Assembly: GCF_000315625.1 (NCBI RefSeq)
Contig: NW_005434635.1
Span: forward strand, 192,730-256,729
Reading direction: 5' to 3'
DNA length: 64,000 nucleotides
Source: Guillardia theta CCMP2712
Taxonomy: Eukaryota; Cryptophyceae; Pyrenomonadales; Geminigeraceae
Shown here: one piece after another, positions 1-11,900 of the stretch
Layout of the letters: each line of letters begins with the position of its first letter
Position numbering within the stretch: the first letter of the stretch is position 1
Position numbers and translations under genes: made by a program
The notes under the pieces: model-generated
Database searches by the model: none
What the model saw: the letters and a program-made list of their open reading frames with translations, nothing else
Told to the model about the DNA's origin: nothing

Positions 1-3000
1 GAACTACTTTCCCGACAAGTTTACAGGAGGACAGATGGTTCAGCTGCAAGCACAATTGACGGATTTGACAGAATACTTCAATTTGACAGATGTCAGTGCA
101 GTATCGTCGACGAATCAAATCTTCACTCCAACATTCAGCATCATTACAGGTGCATCAAAGGGGTCAGCAACTTTGCGAATTTCGTTCCTTACACTCTTAC
201 CGAACTCAGCGTTTCAGCTAAAAATCCACATAAGGCGTATTTCGAACAAAGAAGATTTCTATCTCACTTTCAATTTTGAGGTTTCTGCTGCGTCATATAT
301 TGGTTATGTCTATCCCAGCTCGGGCCAGGCTCTCAGCAGTACACAAGTAAATGTAGTTATTTACAATTCGATTGCCCTTGCAGGCAGTGTGCTGTATGCC
401 CGCTTTGACAATCAAGTTGCGAGCGTCAACACAGTAGGAGCAGCGAACCAAGACTCAAGCACTCTCTACCTCAGTTTTATCACGCCGTTGATATCCACGG
501 TTGGCGCGATTTCATTCTGCATCACCAGTGACCGCAATACTTGTGGAGACTTGTCAAGTCAGTTCCTCTCAGTGCCGCCACCTGCGTCAACATTTAGACG
601 AGCATCTTCTGAGGGAGGAACCGATATGGAAATAGAGTTCTACGGGACCAGCAACACTGTTGCCGTATATGCTTTCCTTCCTACATTTTCTGGCGTGCAA
701 AAGTCTCAGATTGTATCAAGTAGAATATCCAGCTGCAATTCGGCATCATTCTGCTTTTCAAGAGTGAAGGTGCAGGCTCCAAAGTCAATTGATGCATCAG
801 ATGTACTTGTTCAGCTGGTTAACGGGGACATTAAACAAAATCTCACCATATCCTACTTCCTACTTCCTAAGATTGTGTCTGTAAAACCAACTGGGTCGTC
901 TGTCAGGGGTGGAGATCCTATTAGGATCTCTCTCAACAATTTCCCTTCGATTTCTACTGCTTTGGACGTTGAGGTTTATTTCGGTTCAACCCGAGCCAGA
1001 GTTTCGCAAGTCGTGGGAAGCAACGACATCATCTGCGAGTCTCCTGCGTCCACCACAATTGGAAGCGTTCAGCTATCCATCATTCCATCCACGATCAGTT
1101 CGTTGCAGGAGAGAGCAGATATGACTGTGGCAAGCCCGTTCTCTTACACTCGTCCAGTCGCACAAGTGTTGGGCATGGTTCCATCCCGAGGCTCATTACA
1201 AGGAGGAGTCGTTGTCAGGATGACAATTTCTCATTTCCCGCATACTTTGACAGAGTCTGATGTGTCGATCGTCTTTAGTGGAAAGCAGCAGGCAGTAGTC
1301 ACCAAGATCGTACAGTCAGACTCATCTTCAGGTGAATCTATCGTTGACGTCATGATGCCTGCTCTTCCTGTAGGGTTGCAACAAGCTGACCTCGTGGTGC
1401 ATGACACCTACGACTCTGCCGCTGTCTTCTACTTTGAATCCTACGACTCGACTGTGCAGCTCACATGCTACCGACTTGCAGCATACAATCTCAACAGTCC
1501 CGTAAACATTGCTGGCGACTGCAAGGGGGGCGTAGATGGAACCGATTTTCTTCTTCTTGGATTGACTAACATTGGGCAAATTGGATCGTTCGGCGATTTG
1601 GCCATCAGTTTCGGTTCGGAATATGCTACAGTCGGGAAGCTGATCAATTCTACCCTTCAAAAGACTTATGTAGTTGTGTCGGTGCCTCCCAACAACTTCT
1701 ACACAGTCTCAACAGTGATAGATCTGACCGTCTCTAACGTGAAGACAATCCTCAGCAACTTGCAGGGAAGAGGGAAATTTCAGTACATTGCGGCTCCGAG
1801 TTTGTTCTCCTCCTCATTTGATCCATTAGGCTCTTCTTTGACCGTTACATTCTCGGACAGCACCAACATCTTTTCTCTGCAAATCTCTCAGCTGTCAAGT
1901 TGCTCCTCCTTCCTTGACACCGGAACTTCACAACCGTTCGGGAAGTCTGCCAAGTGCACGTGGGTGAACGATTATACTTTGAGTATCATCCTGTCTTATG
2001 ATAGTACAGTTGTGGTCAATGACATTCTAAGGCTAAAGACAGGCGTTATCAAACATGTTTCAGGCCTCGGACCATTTTCGAGCGGAAATATCCAGATTCA
2101 AGGCCCCAGTCTTCTCATTAAACCTGTCTTTCAGCTGTCGGGACCGCAACAGGTGGGTCCTTGCGATGATGCAGAGATAATGGCCCTGGGAACGTTCTCA
2201 AGGCCTCTGACATACTCTTGGAGTTGTCTGGGGTGTTCAAATGCTGTACAAACCCGACTCTCGCTTGCTACAAGTGATGTTATTGTTCTATCCAGTTCTG
2301 ATCTCTCGAACTCTGGGAACTCCTACCTGATACAAGTGTACGGTGTTAACTTTCTCGGAGTCAAGAGTGACACACTCAGCCTCCGGTTTGACCGAACTTC
2401 TCTGCCCATTCCAGTTGTAAGTTTGTCAGGATTCGACACGTACTCAAAGAATGACGACATCATCATAGAGGCAAAAACTGCATTCTCAAGATGCAGCGCG
2501 GAGATGGAATTGCAATTTGCTTGGGAGCAAGTCAATCAAGCGAATGCCTTGACATCTGGAATGATACCTGCTTCTGTGCTTGCAAGAAATACTCCTACAT
2601 TCTTTTTGCCCAAAGGTACCCTGATGGTGCCTGGACCGTATTCGCTCAGACTGACCGTGACCCTGCCGACAAACCCTCCCACGTCAACGACTGTGAGCAC
2701 ATCTTTCACGCTCCTAGCCTCAGCTCTTGTTGCTGTCATCCGGAACGGAGATTCCACGATAGGTCGAGGAAGCTCACAGTTGAATCTAGATGCATCAGGT
2801 TCGAAGGATCCTGATTTCACTGGAGGTCAGGAGGACCCGACCTTGAGCTTTGTGTGGAGTTGCAAAGTCCAGGGAATGATTTGCAGGGATCGAGTGAGTA
2901 ACATACCGTTTTCATTTCCCAGCGCTGCCAAACTTTCGATGTACACAGAAGGATTTGACGTTAATGTTCAATATCTTTTCACCATTGAAGTTAGAAAAGA

Positions 3001-6000
3001 CTCACGAGTTGCTAGCACAACCACCACCATGACATTCGTTGACGAGTACGTTCCAATCACCACAATATCATCTACGTCGACGATGCTGGTGAAGGGCGAA
3101 AATGTTCTCAACCCGTTTCAGACCTTGGCCATCGTTGAGTACTCTTGCACATCGTGCAGCTACTATCAATGGCAACTTGTGGACCAAGGGACTACTATTG
3201 TTCTTTCTGAGACAAGCAACGAACTCTTCGTGCCCTCATCATACTTCCAACAAGGTCGATACTACACCGTCATCGTCACAAGTTTTCAAGAACCAGCTGC
3301 TGGTCAATATTGCAGTGGCATGTGCAAAGGATCCGCATTCTTCCAGTTTCGAGTCAATCGTGCTCCTTCAGGTGGCCAGTGTGCGGTCCAGCCCACGGCA
3401 GGCTACGAGTTGGACACGAAGTTCCAAGTGCAATGTGGAAGTTTTTCTGACACTGATTTGCCGCTGTCGTTTCAGTTCAGTTACAACGTCAAGAATGGAA
3501 GTGAAGCACCCGCTTTCACCCCTTCGTCATCGCCCATTCGAAACCTCTACCTGCCATCAGGAGAAGTAGACATTTCTGTAATTGCAATCGACAGTTTGGG
3601 AGCTCAGTCACTTTATGTCCTTGACCCCATCGTCGTCCTTCCCATCTCTGCCATCGCTCCGACAGCTGCGCAGCAAGCCCTTGACACGTTCGTTCAGTTG
3701 GGAAAATCTTCTGATTTCAGCAATTATGCCATCTCCTTGACGCAGAAGCTTTCCAAGGATAGTCTGAGTCTTCGGAGACTGGCTCGTCGCCAAGGCATCC
3801 AGACTGACAATGTCATGATTCGGAGTAATGCTGTCATTTCATTGTCGCTGATTATCTCAAAACAAGTGCCGTCTGCTGGCAATGTCTTGCAGACCATCGG
3901 TACCTTAACGTTCCTTGTAAACAGTTCAGAACCTTTGACCATGGAGGCCGCCGTCATTGCTGTTGACATTTTGAACAATATTACTACTTTGATCCCAGCC
4001 GTCTTTGAGCTTTCACTTGCTAGGCCTGACGTTCAACAAATCTATTACATAGTTTCGAAACTGAAAGACCAGACGTTGGCAACGAGTGTGCTATCAGTTT
4101 CTACAAAGACAAATTGCATGAGCAAGCTTGTGACATCTACGTCTATTGCAACTTACCATGGTGTCTTCGACTTCATTTCCCCTCAAAATAATTTGATTTG
4201 TGACTCAATGTGTGCCTCAATGAACAATCAGATTGTCATGTACAAATGGAAATCCGACTTTGCAAAGATACTTGAACCCACAGACATGCCGTATAAATCG
4301 CAATTCATGCAGGTGAACATCTCTGAAGGAATATCAGTCTATATATCTCCTAGTGCAGAACAAAGCACCTCTTTGTATGTCTACATGTATCTTTGGAAAC
4401 GACCGTTACAGACAAACAACCCTTCTGAAACTCTTATTTCTGACGCGCATCAATTCATTCTTGGTTACAGTACCCAGGGCGGGGTCAGAATGTCTGTGGG
4501 TTTGTTGAGATATGTAACAAGGATTCCTGTGACTCAAACGGACCTTTCGAGAACACTATGGCACTGCTTGTTGTGGACAGATGGTTGGAGCAGCAAGGTT
4601 TGTTCTCCTGTCGGATTTGCATCGAATGTTGCGATTTGCGATTGCAATCAACATGGTTTGATGGCCATCTCTACCTCTACAGTCGACATATGTGGTAAGT
4701 GGCAACCGCCAACAAAAATGTCTCCAAGTCTTGAATTTCTCACGCTGAATTTGCAGGTGACGGACGAGTCACTGGTTCGGAGCAGTGCGACGATGGAAAC
4801 CTTTTGAGCTCAGACGGTTGCAGCGCAAGTTGTGTACTAGAAAATGGATTCCTGTGTGAGCGCGGGAACAGTATTCTTCCCACCAAATGTGTCAAGACAA
4901 GCTCTGGTCCAAGCTCTGCACAATGCAAACCACAGATGCTGGGGCTGAACTGTGAGTTACTCTGCCTTGGTAGAATCGTCGACAACCAGTGTACCGCCCA
5001 GACATCGCGACCGCTCCTGACTAGAGCTGAGTCTGTGGACGGATCTCGCGGAGCAAATGTTTCTTTGGAAGGTTGGGGGAATCTCAGCCTACCCGCTGGA
5101 TTCTACAACGGCAAGCTGGATTTGACCGTTAGTGTCTATGACCAGGTTCCTCTTTCATCTGAGCCTGGCAATGGTCCAACCCTCGTCTTTGAGCCAACCG
5201 GCGTGATATTTTCCAAGGCACTGACACTTGAGTTGTCCACAATGCACATCAACGAAGCAAATTCAGTGCCTGTTGCCCTGTATTATCTCAATCCTGCGGA
5301 CAACTCATGGGAATATGTGCAGAGCAGTCTCGACGCTGGAACTATGACTCTCACAGCTTACCTGCAACACTTTTCAATCTATGCTGTCCGTAAACAATCA
5401 GCAGACAATCAACCAGCCGTGGATCAATCAACTCCATCAGCGAATGCTTCGCTGTCTCAGGATGCAGCAACACCTTCGAAGAAATCCAACTTACAACTTA
5501 TTGTTGCCATCGCTGTCGCCTGCGGTGCGGGAGTACTGGGATTTTCCCTCGTCACATATTACAGGCGAACGATCCTCAAGAAATTGAAATATACCAGTTC
5601 CCCGTCCATGACCCAACAGTCAACTTCTATATCTGTCGACATCCCGTCCACTGGAGAAAGTCACACTCTTCACTCTGAGCTGTTAGAACCATCACTGCCG
5701 CAAGGCTTGAGTTCCCAGCAATCACAGCAAACGATCAGCATCGATGTATCTCCAAACAAAGGCAAAACGAATGAGCAAGCGGTCGCCAGCATCGCTCCCA
5801 CACTGCAGGGCCAGGAGGTCGCCAGCATCGCTCCCACGCCTCTGGGCCAGGAGGTCGCCAGCATCGCTCCCAAGCCTCTGGGCCAGGAGGTCGCCAGCAT
5901 CGCTCCCAAGCCTCAGGACCAGGAGGTCGCCAGCATCGCTCCCACACTGCAGGGCCAGGAGGTCGCCAGCATCGCTCCCACACTGCAGGGCCAGGAGGTC

Positions 6001-7331
6001 GCCAGCATCGCTCCCACGCCTCTGGGCCAGGAGGTCGCCAGCATCGCTCCCAAGCCTCAGGACCAGGAGGTCGCCAGCATCGCTCCCACGCCTCTGGGCC
6101 AGGAGGTCGCCAGCATCGCTCCCACACTGCAGGGCCAGGAGGTCGCCAGCATCGCTCCCACACTGCAGGGCCAGGAGGTCGCCAGCATCGCTCCCACGCC
6201 TCAGGACCAGGAGGTCGCCAGCATCGCTCCCACACTGCAGGGCCAGGAGGTCGCCAGCATCGCTCCCAAGCCTCAGGGCCAGGAGGTCGCCAGCATCGCT
6301 CCCAAGCCTCAGGACCAGGAGGTCGCCAGCATCGCTCCCACACTGCAGGGCCAGGAGGTCGCCAGCATCGCTCCCAAGCCTCAGCAGCAATCGGAAATTT
6401 CAATGGATGCTGAGGCGCAACCAGAGGTGGCAGTTGCTGAGAAGCCGAAAAGGCTTGAGGGAATTCGACCGGGTCTTGTAGCGCGGATGATCGAGAAGCA
6501 GAAGCAGCTAGCGGTTGAAAGCTCTAAACCGGTCAGCAAGAAGGAAGTCTATCCGTCGTTCATGATCGATGACGATGAAAACTCTAACGATGCCTCTGAG
6601 GAGGATGAAGTGTCGGACAAGGAACCAGAAAATGAATTGAAGCCCAGCGAGGTGGTACAAGAGGAGCGAGAGATGGAGGAGGAAGAAACTTCAAAGCTGG
6701 TAAGTGATGTGATGTACAACTCTGAAGTTGACTCTTTGTTGGAGGATGAGGACCATCTGAATGTCCGACCCGAGGAGAGCTCTGCTGCCCTCAAATCAAG
6801 CAAGGAGACAGGGAAGGAAAATCGTGCAGCCAAGAAGGTTCAGGTGCAGGCTTCGTTTGAGAGCTCCCTGAACAAGGAGGTAGCCGGGTCATGTTCTCTC
6901 ACTTCCTCGATTGACACTCGGCAGCAGGATCCCGACGCAGTACAAGTTATTGGCCCATCGTATGTCGATCCGGTCGTCCTGGAGCACAGGTGGGCCCAGC
7001 ATACTCGTCTTCGCGCCTTCGCCTTACATATTTCTGCTGCTCCTCCTCTTGCCTCCGTCGGCCTGCTTTTTCCTTTCCACCGTTTCAATTTCTTACCTTG
7101 TTGTGCAGATTCTTTGACCAGGAAGTGGAGTACAAGAAGATGGCAGCTGAGGCACTGAAAAAGCTCCGAGCCGAAGGTGTGCTCGGTGCTGCAACTGCCG
7201 AGCTGGGACTCTACACTGGGCCGAAGACTCTGGAAGCCAGCGATGCAGCGCAGAAAGTCAACGAGCACAAGAAACGGCAGGTCAAGTTCCAGACGATTAA
7301 GAAGAAGTTTCAGACGCACGATCAATCATGA
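1..7331 (+). CDS. giant surface protein, REJ/GPS-like with cytoplasmic repeat tail (5' end outside window)
   Basis: The frame is open from base 2 with no convincing start, so the gene begins upstream; 2382 residues are visible. Exons are 1-4694, 4757-6989 and 7109-7331; the GT-AG introns of 62 and 119 bp keep phase. From the N-terminus I see beta-rich modules resembling IPT/TIG folds (about 0.85-1.8 kb), PKD/REJ-like sequence (2.1-4.0 kb), and a GPS-like motif at about 4.55-4.68 kb (CLLWTDGW, then a CDCNQHG core). The first splice then reconstitutes a DUF4215-type Cys motif (EQCDDGN...SDGC). One membrane helix lies at about 5490-5560, followed by a basic stop-transfer. The cytoplasmic tail holds 17 copies of a 12-residue repeat and then an acidic, Lys-rich end. 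REJ and GPS modules are known from polycystin-1 and adhesion receptors. The polycystin channel helices are absent. Ligand and role are unknown. Confidence 0.8.
5782..6393 (+). repeat. 36-bp coding minisatellite, 17 units
   Basis: Seventeen tandem 36-bp units encode VASIAP followed by [TK][LP][QL][GD]QE. Units differ only at a few third-quarter positions (TLQG, TPLG, KPLG, KPQD, TPQD, KPQG, KPQQ). The array lies in the cytoplasmic tail of the giant surface protein. Because 36 is a multiple of three and the unit holds few stops, several other frames across it are also open; these are shadows. Confidence 0.97.
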
Positions 7332-7405
7332 TATCAAGTTCATCAACCGGGACGCTGTATCCTGTGCTTTCAAGCACGCGCCTGCCACAATTTTGCCTTA
7401 TACTC

Positions 7406-7411
7406 AATAAA
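7406..7411 (+). terminator. poly(A) signal AATAAA
   Basis: A perfect AATAAA begins 75 bases after the stop codon of the giant surface protein, the usual place for a cleavage and polyadenylation signal. Confidence 0.6.
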
Positions 7412-8115
7412 TTCATCCTGGCGATGTCCGATCCGACTGATGTGCTACAACGGGCGCTCAGTGGGCCCGGCTTACTGACTCGAGCAAGGGCCCGGCCAAC
7501 TTGATCACTGCCAGCAGGCAGTAGCAGCCGCCGGAAGGCTGAGCCTCGGACTCAGCGCTGGCCGGGCCTAGGCGACTCGGCCCGGTCGGATCTGCACTAC
7601 AGCAAACCAGGCGTTACGGAGTATAACCGCTCCTAAAGCAGATTGAAATTCAACATGGCGGGGACAGCTGGGAAGGGGAGGGATGCAAGTGGAAGCAGGA
7701 GGAGAGGAGGAGGAGAAAGTTTTACATGAAGAGCTCGAGCAGATCTCAATCATGAGGAGGAGGCGGAGAAAATAGAACAGAAGAGCATGGCTTCAAGGAA
7801 AGAAGCAGTCCGAGGAAGTAGCATAAAAATGCAGTCAGCCAAGCAGGAAAATTTCCAAAGCATTCGAAGAGACACAAGACAAAACATCACTTGCAAGTAG
7901 GGACAAGATATGCAGATAACACATGACAGAGTTTCGTTCCGATCACATGAATCAATGACGGGATAAAGGGATGTGCTGTTTCTAACAAGATGGCCACGAG
8001 TTCACACGGATTTCAATTTGATGGTTTTCATTGCAGGTGGAATACTGGTTTCATGTTGAAGACGTACGCTGAGACTTAAAGCACCTCCTACATCGTAGGA
8101 AATTCATCATATACA
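7412..8115. other. intergenic, with small GC-rich island
   Basis: About 7430-7620 is rich in GGCCCGG and CCGGGCC strings, like the larger islands elsewhere. The remainder, to the next start codon, is purine-rich on the plus strand. I see no supported gene or RNA here. The promoter of the TMEM50-like gene must lie in the last part. Confidence 0.6.
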
Positions 8116-8995
8116 ATGAGCAACGTCAAGGCACTGTGGGGCTCGTTGTTATCGGGAATCGTATTCGGGATTGTGAGTGAATCGAACTTGAGTGAAAGAG
8201 ACCAATCCAACTGATGTCTTACAGGCCTGGGTCATTTTTACTGATCAGATCGCATATTACACCAAATGCAGAGAGAGTGTTCTGTCGGGCAATCTCTGTG
8301 GTTGGAAGAATACATCGGATTTTCAGATAGCCTACAGCCAGTCGTGCTGTAACCTCGATTGTCAACAGCGGCCGAACTCGACTTGCGGATCAACAGTGAA
8401 CGGAATCTGCCCAGGTCCGAATGGCGAGGTGAACTTTGCTTGCAGTTGCACCTTTCACAGCAACTGCACCACGTCTACCCCCGTGTCACAGAGCACGCTC
8501 GATCTTGCGAAAGACAAGTATGGCGGTTGGAAATCTTTAGCAGGGCAAGCTCAGCTGATCTACCTTCCTGCGGTTTTGATACTTCTTGGGTTCTTCATGA
8601 TCAACACTGTTGAGTCATCGGACCTGACAGGAGAACTCGAGTATCCGAACAACGTGTTCATCAAGGTAATCACCACTGAGTCCTCCGATGCAGGAAATGG
8701 ATCGTGATTTTATTTTTTCTACTTTCTGTTCTAGGTATGGTTCTTCATCGGCAGTCTGATCACTTTTACATCTCTGGCGATTTCTCTCTGGCTGCTCGTC
8801 GATGTGTTTGCGAAGGACAAAGCTCTGCAAGTGGGTCCAGGTGTGGGAACCGTCGTTCAGGTGACCTAGCCAGCGCTTGTCTGACACGGCTTTGGTAACC
8901 CGAGACACTGGCAGGTGTGCCTCGTTTCTCTCAGTTGTGCCTTGTTTTGGATAGCTCGACGATTTGGCGAAGATTCGGTCAATATCGGCTTGTGA
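8116..8995 (+). CDS. TMEM50/UPF0220-family four-helix membrane protein with Cys-rich loop
   Basis: Exons 8116-8172, 8225-8665, 8735-8860 and 8915-8995 are joined by three phase-0 introns of 52, 69 and 54 bp, giving 234 residues. The N-terminus (SNVKALWGS), the helix with FFMINTV, the helix starting VWFFIGS and the last helix (LVSLSCALFW, then RRFG) match the order of TMEM50A/B. Family members are small membrane proteins of the endosome/secretory system of uncertain function. The odd part is the loop between helices 1 and 2. It is about 90 residues with ten cysteines, whereas the family has a short loop. Without the last splice the frame would stop five codons early and lose helix 4, so I prefer the four-exon model. 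Confidence 0.8.
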
Positions 8996-9839
8996 TAGTC
9001 ACTGAAGTTAACTAGTAAAGGTGTCAACTCAAAGTTACTAAGTTAACCGGTCTTTGGCAGAGCCGCTGAGCCTCCTATGCTGAGTCACTGTCACGACTCA
9101 TAAGTACGGTCGCTTAGTGACGCCGGCGGCCCGGCCCGGGCCGGGCCGGGCCGCCGGCGGACTCCGACGACTGTCCGGCGACTAACTTGACCCGCAGGTC
9201 CGAAGTTTTACTCAAAGTTTTAAGTTAAAACCGAAGTAGTACTAAACTCCAATTTGGGTCTAGATCTGAAGCTATCGGGACTACGTGGAGGGTCTTATCT
9301 TTTTACTCAGGGTGGGGTGGTCTACCCCACCCTGAGTAATACCGATAATACGACCCTACCATCTACGTAAACGATTCAAACTCAGTACCCTACGGTTCAT
9401 CATAAAATGCAGTCTGAGTACCCTCAACTTTGTCCCCATTGAAGTACCCTACCCCCGATAAAACTTGTCATCGATTGAGGGGGTAGTAGCAGAGGGTCAT
9501 AGTCTCTGCTGTAGAAGGTTTGAGAGTTTAGGGGTGGGGGTAGAAGGTGTGGCGTTCAAAGTGGGGTGGTACGAAAGCCGGGGTCTATGTGATGGGGTAT
9601 TTCCACATAGGGGACCAGTCCATGGGGTACAGTGACATGTGGGGTGATATATTTTCTGACTTGGTAGGGTAGTTCTATGGTAAATCGACGGTGTGAAATG
9701 TATTGGGTGGGTACAATCATGTTCAATGAGCCTCCGTGGGGGTAGGTAGACCAGGATGAATATTTTGAAGGGTAGGTTGAAGATGGGTGGGTACTTGTTG
9801 GAGGGGTTTGGACTGGAAATGGTGAAGTGAGGGGCGCGC
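8996..9839. other. intergenic: GC island, ACTCAAAGTT motif and GGGGTA-rich tract
   Basis: The stretch has three parts. At 9120-9175 is a core of GGCCCGG/GCCGGGCC repeats. It is flanked at about 9024-9046 and 9205-9231 by ACTCAAAGTT...AAGTTAA sequence that recurs elsewhere in the window. From about 9290 to 9835 the plus strand is dense in GGGGTA, GGGTGGGG and GGTAGGGT strings. No gene is supported; minus-strand open frames here are low-complexity shadows. Confidence 0.6.
9303..9339. repeat. perfect inverted repeat (16-bp arms, 5-bp loop)
   Basis: The left arm, TTACTCAGGGTGGGGT (9303-9318), is the exact reverse complement of the right arm (9324-9339). A five-base spacer, GGTCT, separates them. 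It lies inside the GGGGTA-rich tract, so a transcript or single strand here could form a very stable hairpin. Function unknown. Confidence 0.9.
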
Positions 9840-11770
9840 ATGGTGAGGGCGGAAGCGATCGGAAGGAGTACTGGTGGCCCTTCAATGGCCTTCCTCCCTC
9901 CTGTTCTGTCCATGCATTCTCAATCGCGATGCTTCTTGCCCAGGGTACATAGAGCAACACCGTCAACCTCCATGCTGCTAGGCGAAGTTCCTCGGTTGCG
10001 TTCCGGAAAAGCAGAGAAACTGCGATGTGAACAACCTGTGCTTCCTGTGCTGATTAGCTTCCCTGCCCATGACTCGAAGTCTTCTCTCCCGGATTGCTCC
10101 CTGCGAATGAGCTCCATCCTGTCCAGAGCAATCGAAGCTGTTCAAAAAAGGGACGACAGGATTTCGGAAACTTTCCGGGTAAGCACTATTGGAATGCTTG
10201 TTCTCCGCTCCTTGTATTTGAATATTTGACATCTTGAAACAGGAAAGTAGGACTTCTTCCATATCCGTGAAACTGATACTCATATCAATCATTGCAATCA
10301 TCTCGCGAATATTCGTACTCAGTGCTTTAACATTGTTGACTTTGATGCAACGAACCCTGAACTTCTTTGACGAGAGGGTCTTCAAAACTAAGGGCAAGGA
10401 TGATGAAGACAGCAGTACAGAAAGCACTGAAAATTCTTCCTCACCATATGAACCCCAAGCTCTGGACAGCCACGCCAAGGCTAAACAGCACCGGGACACA
10501 TCAAGCACCAAATCAGCTTCGAGCTTCAAGATATCTCCCGGACTCAAGTTGGGCTCTAAGATATTCACGGAGGCTGGTTTGGCTTGTCTTGTCACCATGT
10601 CTGAAACTGAATTCTCTTCAGAGATAGACGCGATCAAACAGATCAAGGAAAAGATCGACAACCTGCCTTCCAGCGAGAAGGAAGGGCTGTGCATCGACTG
10701 GCTATCGAGGATGCATCCTTGTGAGGTTGGCGCGTACTTGAGGGCATGCAAGCATGGCTCTGTAGAGGAAGCTTGGAAGAACATCCTGCACAGGTGAGCT
10801 AGGGGTCGCTGCGTGAGTGTGAAGAAAACTTACCCGAAATTCCAGCGCGGAATGGAGAAAATCGTATGGGGTTGCGAATATTCTGCAAGAGAAATCGACA
10901 ACTCTTGACGGATTCTTCGATGGCGGGGTAACACTATCGCTCTGCCTCTGCTGTTAGGCTGATCTTGTTGCTTCAGACGCGAGAGGTCGACTGGTTGCCT
11001 CAAGGCAGCTTCTGCCTTCTTTCCCGCTAGGATGGTTGACTGAACTTGCAGGTTCGCTTCTTGACGGGAGCGGAAACCCCTGCCTGCTGTATCGCTCTGC
11101 TGCCCACGTCCCTCTCGGTCGGCCAACAGGTTTGTCCAGCGCTGGCGGGGCATGGGAGGGGAGGAAGTGACAGGGGAGGACAGAGGAATGGCTCAGGTTT
11201 TTCGTCCATCAATGTGAGTGGGCCAGGAGAAAGCACCCGTCGAAGCAGGTCATGCTCATGAACTGTTTCTCGTGAGAGTCATTCGCTCCTTTAGGTCGTC
11301 ATCCTCGTCGACCGCGTCGGGAGCGGGCTGAGCAACCAGGACCCAACCGTCCTGCGCGAGCTCGTGCCGGTGATACAGAACCACTACCCCCAGCTGATCG
11401 GGCGAGTCTTCATCGCCCCTGTCAACAAAGTTCTGTGGATCATCTGGCGTATCGTCTCGCTGATCCTCGATGAAGAGATCCAGCAGGTCATCGAGCTCGT
11501 TGAGGTAGCTGACCCTTGCCCCCCTTCCCACCCCCCCCCCCCCTCCTTCACCCCTACCTGCCTCCACTCCCTTCTTCCTCCTCCTACTCGGCCATAGAGG
11601 GACCCGCCGGCACTACTACCACCACTCTCATCTCCTCCTCCTCCTCCTCCTCCTCCTCCTCCATTCACTGTGATTGTCGCCAGGGCGACGATTGGCAGGA
11701 GCGACTGTGCATGTACATCGAGCCAGCAGCCCTTCCTTTGCGGCTGGGAGGACAGAACACCCTCTTGTAA
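9840..11770 (+). CDS. SEC14-like (CRAL-TRIO) lipid-binding protein with membrane helix
   Basis: Exons 9840-10178, 10243-10793, 10846-10927, 11052-11129, 11295-11504 and 11684-11770 join in phase to 448 residues. The C-terminal part is a CRAL-TRIO lobe: a VVILVDRVGSGLS strand, then LVPVIQNHYPQLIGRVF, a WIIWRIVSLILDE helix and the closing YIEPAALPLRLGG. These are hallmarks of SEC14 phosphatidylinositol-transfer proteins. Residues about 120-147 form a predicted membrane helix, not typical of soluble SEC14, followed by an acidic Ser-rich linker and a helical CRAL-TRIO-N-like region. The start is uncertain; ATGs at 9885 and 9912 are in the same frame. It converges with the CLEC16A homologue, 130 bases away. 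Confidence 0.8.
11630..11662. repeat. (TCC)n microsatellite in SEC14-like intron
   Basis: A near-perfect run of TCC triplets lies inside the fifth intron of the SEC14-like gene, next to a C-rich polypyrimidine stretch. Confidence 0.9.
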
Positions 11771-11780
11771 ATTCTCAATC

Positions 11781-11786
11781 AATAAA
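11781..11786 (+). terminator. poly(A) signal AATAAA
   Basis: AATAAA begins 10 bases after the SEC14-like stop codon, close but in the expected direction. Confidence 0.5.
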
Positions 11787-11900
11787 AGTTTTCAAGCACC
11801 CAGCTTTCTTCATCCTCTCCTCGCGTCGACGGCGAGGAGCCGCAACACGCGCTCCCTCCTCTCCTTCCACACCCTCCTGACGTTGTCTGGACGTCGAGTG

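Noticed and set aside
5722-6403. Long minus-strand and alternate plus-strand frames across 5.7-6.4 kb
   Set aside because: They are read-throughs of the 36-bp coding minisatellite, whose length is a multiple of three; only the frame continuous with the surface protein has flanking coding sequence.
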